Assembly (NCBI GenBank): GCA_037447605.1
Contig: CM074809.1
Coordinates: 2,942,158-3,006,157 of the forward strand
From: Zygnema circumcarinatum
Lineage: Eukaryota; Streptophyta; Zygnematophyceae; Zygnematales; Zygnemataceae
Direction: 5' to 3'
DNA length: 64,000 bases
Under the pieces are notes generated by a model. That model did not search any database. It was not told where the DNA came from and was given only the letters and a program-made list of their open reading frames with translations. The position numbers and the translations under genes are program-made. Positions 24,113 through 33,800 of the stretch are shown here, in pieces (within the stretch, counting starts at the first letter, position 1; each line of letters begins with the position of its first letter).

Positions 24113-26148
24113 CTAAGACTCCATGTTTTCATCCACTGCGGCGCAACACAAATCGTCCCCGTTAACATGGAACAGCACACGATGGGAATTGGCCAGGGGT
24201 GTCCTGGGACGAGGCAGGCCTGGTGGAAGGATGGTCGCCCTTCGGGAAGTCTGTTTTGGAGAGCTGGGAGGCGAAGTAGATGATGACTTTTTCGGAGTAC
24301 TTTGGAAAAGGGGTGCTGCAATTTTCCGCAGTTCCGCCAAACCAATCCTGGCCTCCATAGGTCGTGGCGGTTGCCTTGGTGCAGCAGGAATGGCAATCCG
24401 GCCAGGACCAGCAGCCTCAGCCGCCACTGCTGCTGCTGTAGCAGCCTCTGCAGAGCTGCATCAGATGATAATAAACTGTAAATAGCGGCATACGAAGATA
24501 AATGCAGTTTCATTTAAGAGCAAAACCTGTATATGCCGTTTCGCTTTTTGCCGATTCTTTATGCAGCCGGACAATGTGACTATGGTCTAAGGTTATGAAC
24601 ACTTCAACCACGCTGGTCTCCTATATGCAGACCTCCACATCTAGACTCATCGGGTCTTTCTGCTTCATGAAGTGAAGGTGACAGGCTGTCCTGGTTTCTG
24701 GGGCCGTCATATGCTGAAGCTTGGCGAAACTCAGCTGTGAAAGTCCTATTCACTAATTGAATTAGAAAAAGATCTCCCTTTCTACCCCTAATATGCTGCT
24801 TGGTAATTCGATATATGCTCATCTGCAATGAGCAGAGATCTTGCTCTATTCTATGTGGACGGACAATAGAATGGGTTGAGATGTACCATTTATATAGCAT
24901 TGCTCGTGAGCACTTGTTGAGCGCATTTCGTGGGTCCTGTCGGTGATGATGATCAGGGGTAGTGTAGTTGAAGTGTAGCAACCGGGCGATAGTTGCCTGA
25001 ATGAGCATGGAAATAAAGCACAGTCAGGTCACAAATGCATCAAATTCACGAATGAGTGTCAAAATTTAACGATGCAACTGTAAAAAGTATGTCATGCAGA
25101 AGTTGCTCACAACACTCAAAGTAAGCCACATGAGCTTAAGAGCTTCCAAAAGTTTTTCTGATGCAGAGACACTGGGCTATGGAACTCACCGCCTCTCGCA
25201 TCCTTTTGCACACAAAGAAGGAAACCCGCAACTCACTGTGTGTGAGACAACAAACAATGCGAATCTGCAACCAGCAAACGTACCCAGCAAACGACTCAGT
25301 GCTTGTCTCGCCTTCCTGTCGTGTTTTGTGAAAGTAGAATTTTGGCCTTGCCAAAGCTGCTTCTCATCCTTTTTGCAAGTTGACAATGGACGCGGAGATC
25401 AGCCTAAGTCATTCAATCCAGAAAGCTGTGCCAGTGCAAAGCCTTTGCAAAAATCATACTATTCTGGACAGAAAACTGAGTAGGACTCCGGGGCTGGGCT
25501 CTGGGCTCCACAAACTGGCTAGGCTGGACATACCAGCATCTCAAGGGGCAGACTATCAAAATTGGTTTCCGGCTCCAAGGCTGAAGCATTTATGTCTTCT
25601 TCACGAGTTTCCTCTCTTGTCATGGTAGCTTCTGGCTCAGTTTCTCTAGTGACACGCAAGGCCTGATTCTCGTCCTCGGATGGTTGTGGAATCCTAGGTG
25701 CAAAATACTTCTTCCTCTGTCCATTTATCGGTGTACAGAATGGTGGTAGAGAGAGAGATCTTTCTGATTGTGCTATCCTCGAAGTCTGAGCGGAGTCCCT
25801 TCCAAGCATTCCGGCCGTTTCCTCACATCTCGGACGCTTTCTCCCTCTGCCATTTCCAGCCCTTACATTCCTTGCTGCATCTCTTAACTGAGCAAGAGTT
25901 CCAGGACGCAAGTACTTCGAAACCCTTGAGCTATTGTTCTGTGTTCCAAGTGAACTATGAGAAGACTGCAGTCCTGCAACCTTGCTGGATCCGCTATTGA
26001 TCCGGCAATAAAGCTTAGAAGTTTCCCCTTCCAAGGCCATAGTTGTTACTCCCTGCTTAAGGCCTATGGTGGATTCGAATGCACTGTCGTTCTCTGGCCC
26101 AGTTAGGTCTACGTCTGAGTCCACACAGGAACGGCAGGTTCCTATTGA
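24113..26148 (-). CDS. F-box protein, plant At4g35930/At1g61340 type
   Basis: F-box proteins are substrate receptors of SCF ubiquitin ligases. Exons called: 26148-25534, 25264-25190, 24996-24914, 24455-24113. The F-box spans two exons: LPLEML at the end of the first, then IRIVCCLTHSELRVSFF and VCKRMREA. Next comes ARLLHFNYTTPD, the hallmark of this plant subfamily (HFxYxTP). A C-terminal Pro/Ser-rich region contains LAELRKIAAPLF and SHRVLF, matching the conserved tail. The N-terminal part carries KYLRPGTLAQLRD, also typical. The 24914 donor (GTGCTC) is weak. The 5' end is unresolved: the frame continues upstream to 26243 and encodes a plausible VGFFDDAELASPST segment, but a TGA at 26164-26166 interrupts it. 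The true first exon was not found. If translation starts internally, the first ATG is at 26040. Confidence 0.8.
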
Positions 26149-26774
26149 CTGCTTGGGCCCCCTTCAGAGACCGTGTCTCCCTGTCGTGGACAATGACCCA
26201 AGGGTTGAAGGGCTTGCAAGCTCTGCGTCGTCAAAGAACCCAACTATAAGTTTACATACAAAGACAGGAACAGAACTGAGTGGGGGGAATTAGATTTCCC
26301 AAAAGAATGCCAAATCAGCAGCACGCTCCACACGCAAAAAAGCAGGAGAACCGCAAATTAGCATGACATCAAAGTCTAAAATTTTTAGAAATAGTCGCCC
26401 TAGCACGTGCGTCTGTTGGGCAAGCCAACACATCTGACGGAGAAAATAAATTACAACTACGAGAAAGCTCCCCTGAGCAGAAGTTCCTCAGAAGCCATAT
26501 CCAAGCAAGGCTGTACCTCAAGGTCCTCAAGATCCCCTCCTTTAATCTGCAGAGAGCGCGTGCTTGCACAGCGGCAACGGCGGATCTGAGCGCGAGAGCG
26601 CGAGCAGGAGGGAGCGGCGCCGGCCAGGGAGGGAGGGAGGGCGGGAGGGAGGGGGGTAGAGAGTGAGTGGGAGAGGGAGAGGGAGGGAGGGAAGGAGAGA
26701 GTGAGGTCGGCCGCCATTTCAAATCCGAACTTGAACCACACGAAGCCTCCGTTCGCGCCTCTTCCTGCCTCGTC

Positions 26775-26828
26775 CGTACATTTCTCGTACAATTTTCGAG
26801 CATTCGTACACTTTTCGGACGTCCGTAC
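26775..26828. promoter_or_regulatory. Four CGTAC motifs upstream of the F-box gene
   Basis: CGTAC occurs at 26775, 26786, 26805 and 26824, the last after a cggacgtccg palindrome. GTAC is the core bound by SBP-box factors and copper-response regulators in green plants. The link here is positional only. Confidence 0.35.
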
Positions 26829-27239
26829 CGCGAGAAAAAGCGGCAAAGTACAGTCAGTCCATTTTTTGAACATTTTTTAGAAACGCACGTTCTCGCTCTG
26901 CGGGGCGGTCGGAGAATTTTCTAAAATAAGCCCATATGCGGAGTGCTTTGAAAAAAAAGATCAGAAAAAATTGGGATCGCATTGAAGATTTTTCTATTAA
27001 GGTCCCAAGTAACGAACTAAAACTTTTCGAGTCGGTTTTCAGCCAGAATCCAGCGCTGTTCAGTTTTTCCGACGAGCAATTTTTTTCCTGAGCGGCTGAT
27101 GTCAGGAAACGGTCACAAATTGCGCTGATTTTCTCCGATTTGGGCAGATACCGTGAGTTTCAAAAAATAACAAAAAGATGAAAGTCCGACGAGTTCAAAA
27201 TCTTGAATCCAAGCTTCTTGGAAAAAATCGGTTCGGTTG

Positions 27240-27365
27240 TTCAGGGTTTAGGTTTGAGGGTTTAGGACTCAGGGTTTAGGGTTAGCGTTCAGGGTTTTAG
27301 GGTTTAGGTTATAGGGTTAGGATGTAGGGTTTAGAGTCTAGCGTTTACAGTTTAGGGTTTCACAA
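27240..27365. repeat. Degenerate interstitial telomere-like tract (TTTAGGG type)
   Basis: About fifteen variants of agggttt/tttaggg follow one another with insertions and substitutions, for example ggtttaggactcagggttt. TTTAGGG is the Arabidopsis-type plant telomere unit. The tract is internal and decayed, not a chromosome end. Confidence 0.75.
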
Positions 27366-27421
27366 AACGAAACAATTTAACAGAGTGGAATTTGCAGTCG
27401 GGACTTTGACGAGAGTCCCTT

Positions 27422-27481
27422 GACAAAGTCGCGTTTCAGAAAGTCACATCTGGCAAAGTCACGCTCGACAAAGTCAGCTAC
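27422..27481. repeat. Four tandem 15-bp units with an AAAGTC core, upstream of TAF9
   Basis: AAAGTC recurs at 27425, 27440, 27455 and 27470, exactly 15 bp apart. The unit is roughly GRCAAAGTCACGYTY. The block lies 240-300 bp before the TAF9 start codon. Confidence 0.7.
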
Positions 27482-27722
27482 GGCTGCAGTAGTGCGTATG
27501 GGGGAGCAGCCGAGGCCTGCGAGGATGAATGCCGCGGCGTCTGGCATCCATTAGGGCAGCGCAAAGGCCGTCATGGAGGGCATCTGCCTCTTCGGGGAAG
27601 GAAGAAAGTTCAATTTGATAATCAAATTGAATTCGGCTGGAGAGGCTGTGCATTGGGATTGAAGTGTGTTGCGGCTGCTCGTAATCGGGGAGTAGGATAT
27701 TGCGACTGTGAGTCGTAGCCAC

Positions 27723-29371
27723 ATGGATAATGGTGCTCCAGGCGGTCATGGCAATGGTCTCTTTCGCGACGCAAAGGTGGTCATGGCGATGCTGCAGGCA
27801 ATGGGGGTGCAGGATTACGAGCCGCGGGTGCTCAACCAGGTGAATTTTTTGGGGCACAGGAGCTGAGGGAGTTAATCAGAAAATTGATTATTCGGTCAAT
27901 CGGAAAAGTCATCTGGCGCTAGGTGCTGTCCTTCCGACGACAATCTTCTGTATTTTTTGGATGGCTGAATCAAGCAGGCCACCATTCTTTACTTCAAATT
28001 TCTAGGTCTCAAGGGCTGCTGCTTTGTTCCTAGCAAGGCATGGCTACGTTGACATTAAGACACGTGTGAATCATGTCCTCACACATGAAAACGAGTCCAT
28101 GCCAGACACTTGTCATCATAGAACCTCCCTGAGCTCCTTCCTTTGGTCCACAGCTTCGCTCAGTTACCGCTTTACGACTTTAGGTCTTCAGGTTATGCTC
28201 ATTGCAACTCATGTCCGCTTGCAGTTTTTGGAGCTGATGTTCCGATACATCACTGACGTCCTCGGAGATGCCCGCGTTTATTCAGAACATGCTGGAAAGT
28301 CGACCATTGACCCGGATGACGTACAGCTTGCGATTCAGTCAAGAGTTAACTTCTCCTTTACTCAGCCACCACCTCGTGAGGTGTTAACACGTGCCCAACT
28401 GATGTGCTCGCGCTGCCGGTGACGAAGATGGCTAGCTGGATGTTGAAAGGAGGGAATATAGTTTCGGAAGCTCTGAACACTTTTTATGTGAGGCTCTCGA
28501 TTTCTGCTTGCTCGAATGGAAGGTCTACTATTGGCTGGACCTATACCAGTACTTTTAATGGGTAGGACTACTATCAGCTATTTGATGTAGGGAGGGAATG
28601 GATCCTGGAGGTAAAGCATATGGCTTCTAGCTTTGAGAGTGACAAGGCTATTCTCATTGAACGATGCAGGTTCTTATGGAGCTTGCCCGAGTGCGGAATA
28701 GTTTGCCCCTCCCACCATTAAACCTGAAACCAGGCATCTCGTTGCCTCCTGATTCAGAAACTCTCATTAATCCCAATTGGCAGGTGGTCCTCCCGTCCTT
28801 AGCGAAGCGAGGTGCGTCCTCTACTCTGAGTAACCTTACGTTTTGGTAACGAGGGCTGAGGGCGGTGGACGTGAGAGTGTATGTGGTTGTAGCGTTTAGT
28901 GCATAAGTAGATCACTGTACCTCTAAGATAGCACTGTGTAAGATCAAGCATTAACAGAGAAAGGCTTTTCGATCACATTATGTAGATGCTGGTTCTATTA
29001 TGGACTAGTACGGGGCTTTTTTCATCAAACTCAACGATGCGTGGAAGCAGCGGTTGGTCTTGCAGTTGGTTAGGCCTCGTCAATATGATGAGATGCCGTG
29101 AGGGTGAGTGGGAGTTGCTGGCGAAACGTTACATTTGCTGCTTGGTCCTTACGCAGATTTTGTAGAAGAGGTGGAGACAGACGAGAAGGCCCATGAAGTG
29201 CAGGGAATGAAGAGATCGGGGCCGCATGAGGGGCACGATCAAGGTGATGTCCCATTGGAGGGGGATGATGTAGGCGGGCGGAATCAAAGTGAAGTTGAAA
29301 ATCGAGGAGCAGTTGGTGATGATGGGCGGAGAGTTTCTTTTACAGTCGCTGCTAAGAGGCCTAAACCGTAG
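27723..29371 (+). CDS. TAF9: TFIID/SAGA subunit TAF9, 4 exons
   Basis: TAF9 is a histone-fold protein of TFIID and SAGA-type complexes and pairs with TAF6. Exons: 27723-27839, 28225-28380, 28670-28811, 29157-29371; 209 residues, phases consistent. The histone fold covers about residues 15-90, with [33 protein letters not shown] and [15 protein letters not shown]. The conserved TQPPPREV and [15 protein letters not shown] blocks follow. The C-terminal exon is acidic, then ends [14 protein letters not shown], matching the end of plant TAF9. Exon 3 would read through to a stop at 28849, but the donor CGAG|GTGCGT joins in phase to the conserved tail. A 15-bp repeat and a telomere-like tract precede the gene. 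Confidence 0.93.
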
Positions 29372-30086
29372 CTGTAATGTCTTTCTCGCGTTTTGGGCCA
29401 GCCATCGGTGTCATCAGCTTTCAGTGTTTCACCCTGAGGATAACAGGTTTTCATTTGCTTTTATCGGCACGCTGGTGAAAGGCAAGTTGATGAAGGAATT
29501 CATATTCATGTCCAGAGGCTGCTTACACTCTTTAGGTATTAGTTTTTAACCAATTTGTACATTGTATTGCCTTGAAAAGGTGTATAAAGTACGCCAGTTT
29601 CTGTGTCACCTGCTTTCGTTGCTACGTGTGTCGTGTCAAATGCCAGTGACCAAAGGTAGATATCTATGTCCTCCAACTCTGGCGCAAGCTTTCAGCATTT
29701 CAGCATAGTCATGTCTTAGCTTTCAAAAGCAACCTTTGATGTATGACTCTCTCCAAGAAATCTGAAAGTTGTAATTCCTCTCTCAGTGGCCTTAGCTCTG
29801 CGGAGAACCAAACTTCAAGCCACATCGCCATGCGCAATATCGGCAAGAGAACTCCAAACAATAGGGGGTGTCAGAATTAAGGAAATCTCACGAACAAGTA
29901 CTCCGCCGCAACAAAATCGCGATCTCACCGGAGTACTCGTTCTGGTCTCAAACTTAGGAACAACTTCTAAGTCTGCCACCCCTAATGACAAACTTCATTT
30001 TTTTTTGTTTTTGCAAACTTCATGCTGCACAATACATATACAAGGGAGCTCGTACGAGAATGTGACGACACTGCTCAAAATCATGA

Positions 30087-30190
30087 GTCCTTGTGGATGT
30101 CAAAGGACGAAGCATCTGCCTGCTCCTCAGCTCCAACTTTTTCCTGAGCACTCTTCCCATTCGTAGAACTGCAGCAATCATTTGTAGAGT
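30087..30190 (-). pseudogene. Duplicated fragment of NRDE2 exon 8
   Basis: On the minus strand this stretch reads STNGKSAQEKVGAEEQADAS, closely like the NRDE2 exon beginning STNESSAREKIEAQEWADAS (4145 downward). It includes a similar preceding splice acceptor (attgctgcag). Similarity stops after roughly 90 bases on both sides. It has no start codon or flanking exons and is best read as a captured or duplicated gene scrap. Confidence 0.6.
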
Positions 30191-30535
30191 TGTAAGAGCT
30201 TTTGAAAGTCCAAATAAGACCTTCACTACTTACAACGGCAAATGAACTCCATCTTTCAGTGTCTACCTTCCAATTCACACAATGCCCCGCCATCCCATGT
30301 TGGCTAATGATGTACCAATCGCTAGTGCTACCGAACTCGCCAATGATGCCATGTCTCGCCATCGCCAATAGCCATGCCCCTCCAAGCCCATGAGCAGGCC
30401 TCCTTGAGCTGATACAGCTAACTGACAGCTCTGAACTGCGTCCAGTAACAGAGGACTACCACACTCAACAACTACACGAGGGTGATGTTACCATAAACAC
30501 ATATACACATCAGCGTGCAAAAGAGAGGGGGGGGT

Positions 30536-30620
30536 GTGGCAATCATTGACCTCAGGATGGCGATAATGCCATCAAATGTACATGGACAAAATTAGCATGG
30601 GGAACCACGAGGAACTGGTC
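30536..30620. repeat. Dispersed repeat, copy 2
   Basis: It matches 697-790 in direct orientation with small indels, sharing gatggcgat, tgtacatggacaaaat and aaccacgag. It lies about 200 bp upstream of UFL1 and 350 bp from the NRDE2 fragment. Confidence 0.7.
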
Positions 30621-30818
30621 GCAAAAGATTTGAGGTTGCCAATTCATTCGATAATTCGTGCCATAAACACTCGAAAGTTGCAGTGGGGCAAATGCGAGTT
30701 TGAGTTCGCGCCAAGGCGCGCTCTTGAGAGTTCAGACGCTGTTGCTTCATACACAGTTCATAATTCATAATTTCACATCGAGGAAGGAGGGTCGAGTGCT
30801 GCAAGGACGAGCTCCGCC

Positions 30819-33800
30819 ATGGACGAAGAGCTGCGCCTCTTGCAGGCGCAGTTCTTCGCTGCACAAGAAGCTAAGTCGTCAATTCGGCTCTCAGAGAGGA
30901 ATGTGGTGGAGCTTGTTAACAAGCTGCTGGAGAGAGGGCTGTTGGACGACGAGCTCCTGCACACGGTGAATGGGAAGGAGTATCTGACGCAGGTTTAGCT
31001 TTCTCTCCACCTCCCTCCCTCGTCAAGCTCTCTTCACGCTGGCACCTGTTGGCGTGTGTCGTAGAGGGGAATGTCATGGATGTAAACAATATTTGGGCTG
31101 CAGCTGGCACTAAGCTTGTAGGTAGTGACCCCAAAGTATGTGGTGGAGGAAACTCTCTGTTAAGTCAACTGCATTTGAATTTAGAGAGCAGAAGAGTGAC
31201 AGGCCTTTTGGCACAGTTATCTGGACGTGACGGTAGTGTATCGAAGCCGTTATGTTAGCAAGTTAAAGGCGAACACTGTCAGTAGGACGAAGCGTGAATC
31301 AACCACCCAATACTGAGCGTAATCGCAACAAACTCACGGAACGACTCCCGGTTTCAGTCAAAAAAAAAAAAACTCAGAATGCCATTGGTTTTGTTAAAAA
31401 GTTATCAGTTTCAATTATTGCTTTTTCTTTTTATTTGCACTTGACCGTCGTTTTTTTTTTTTCTCATAACCGAAGTAGCTGGATTAGCTAGAGAATCGTT
31501 CGCCAACTGTTAATATTGGTATGGTAACAGGTTTTGACATTGTTGGAGGAAGTTTTAGATTTATATCTCGTGGTCGTGACCGTGAAAGCCTTTGCATTGG
31601 AGACTAGAGCAATAAATAATTAACTTTCTGGTATCTTCTCTGGTTGATTGGAGCCTACGAATCATTAGATTCAGCTATGCGCAGTCGAATATTTCCGAAG
31701 ATTTTTGTTGGTTTGCGAGATTGCAAAGTTTCCTCATCCTTATTTATCTTGATTTGCAGGAAAAACTTCGTCGTGAAATGGTCGAAGAAATTCAAAAGCA
31801 GAAGCGGATATCACTGGTTGATCTTGCTTCTTTGCTAGAGGTGGACCTTTTCTACGTTGAACGGGAAGCGCAGCGAATCACAACTGCAGACCCAACGACC
31901 AGTCTTGTTCAAGGTGAAATTCTAACAACAGGATACTGGGATCGCCTAGGCGAAGAAGTGGAGGAGACCCTTCAAGGAGGTGGTCAGGTCTCTCTTGGAG
32001 AGCTTGCGCGAAGGTTCAATGTGGGGTCCGATGTGCTGATGACTGCCATCAGCGAGCGAATGGGCTCAATTGTGAGTGCAGTTGCAAGATATCTGCGTAC
32101 CCGCCTTATCGTTTTCCCTGTCCTATCAGTTTTCATTTGTATGCCTCGCTTCAGGGAAAGCCTTAGAGGTTGACCCGGTCATGAATTTGAAATGGTGAGT
32201 ATTCTTTAAGAAGCTTTTGCTTTTCGATTTTTCGATGGGATTCTTCGGCATCCACAACATCGTCCATGACCGTGCAGAACTGACCACTTCAAATTTCCAG
32301 CATGACTAGTGTGCCACGTCATTGCTTAATTGTTCAAGAACCTTAGTGGCAGGTTAATTTTTTCATGCACTGTGCTTAAATCTCTTAAAGAAACAAAAAA
32401 TATTGTCAATGTAAGTACTTGACAGCACTGAAGAACTGCGGGCTGAAAGGTACTTGATTGTGTTGGGTTGGAAAGTTTGACACACTCCTTGGTTGGTAAC
32501 ATCAGACATACCTACTTTTGTCAAAACATTGTCAGGTATTATTACTATCAGTAACTGACCTTCCCATGTTTTAGAACGTAGTACCAATAGTCCATTGGAC
32601 GATCGGCATAATGCAGTTTCCGGAATTTCAAAATTTGTTCCAAGAGCACAGAATACGATGCAGAGCATTCCTTTCTCTCTCGTCCCGCGGACGTATCGTT
32701 AGACAGTGATTCATTCACCCAGCTTTCATACATGCAACCAGTTCCTCAAACCCTATGCACGACGAACCTGTGCAGATTCATGGCAAACTGGAAGGGGGCC
32801 AGCTTTACACCCCGGCCTATGTGGCCCGAATAAAGGCTATCGTGAGAGGGGCTTTGAGGGCCGTCACTTCGACAACAACAACTGCCTCCCTCCTTGCCAC
32901 TGTTGGGCAGCTTCAGGGGGAGGGTTTGGTCAGCCCAGGGGTAGAGGGCGGCCTTTTTTCTTCAGTTCTCGGTGAATGTGTGGCGGAGGGAGCAGCTTTG
33001 GGAAGCATGCGGGGGGGAGGCTCGTCATGGACGCCGGCTGTGTTTGCTCGATCGCAGAGGGAGAGTGTCGAAGCTTTTTATTCTCAGGTGGATTGAGGTC
33101 CCAACTTTCAACCGAGAGAAAGAAACGCTTTTCTGTTGCACAATTTCATGATCAGCCTGGCCGTGCTGACATGTGTGTGATCACTATGCTTTAACGTGGA
33201 AGCATTACTTGCATGAATTGGGAATCGGATGAATCCAAATATGTAACAGCTAGTTTTGTTACCCGGCGTCCCTTCTAGTTTCTGGCCGGACAATTACTGA
33301 TCAAACGGTTTCTTTCCACTTGGTTTGCGATTAGAGTCACCGAGTCAATCAGAAACTATAAGTTGAATACGTTGTTCGCTGTGTTATGTTCCTTTGCTAA
33401 CTTATTTGCGTCTTTTGTATCTCCTGCAGAATGGATATGTGCTCTATGAGACGTTGAAGAAGTTAGGTGTTGCGTCACCCAAGCAATATCTTCAACAAAA
33501 GTATCCGAAAGGCCTCTTACTTGAAACAGCCTTCGTGCACCCATCTTTAGTAGATCAAGTCGAAGCAGTCAGTGAGGACGCAGTTGCAAGTGGCGGCTGG
33601 TGAGGTCATTTTCCTGCCTCTTTTGTTTCCTGCCTCGTGTTGTGCTTTCTCAGTTGATCTATAGGTCTCTTATGCTTCGCATTTGGCTGACTGGGAGGAC
33701 CAAAATCGTTTCCTCAAGTGGTGGAGACAAAAGGACGAACTCTCGAGTTCTCTGAGAGTATTTTGATCCGTGCAGAGAAGGGCTGATCTCGTCGTTCTGT

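Larger units (their letters stand above)
26149..27722. other. Region between divergent F-box and TAF9 genes
   Basis: 26164-26243 probably holds a disrupted N-terminal piece of the F-box gene. 26575-26720 is a GA-rich simple tract (gggagggagg units). 26775-26828 has four CGTAC motifs. Then follow a T/A-rich stretch, a telomere-like tract (27240-27365) and a 15-bp repeat (27422-27481). No other gene is seen. Confidence 0.6.
29372..30818. other. Intergenic region between TAF9 and UFL1
   Basis: No intact gene is seen. It carries a duplicated NRDE2 exon scrap (30087-30190) and the second copy of a dispersed repeat (30536-30620). Some of 29372-29600 is likely TAF9 3' UTR. Confidence 0.6.

Noticed and set aside
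28812-28849. Reading TAF9 exon 3 through to the stop at 28849
   Set aside because: A strong donor CGAG|GTGCGT at 28811 joins in phase to an exon ending like plant TAF9 (RRVSF..RRPK type).
32155-32194. Apparent UFL1 exon after the acceptor at 32154 (ending before GTGAGT)
   Set aside because: In the phase set by the previous exon it hits TAG at once, while exon 32776 joins perfectly and matches UFL1 conservation.
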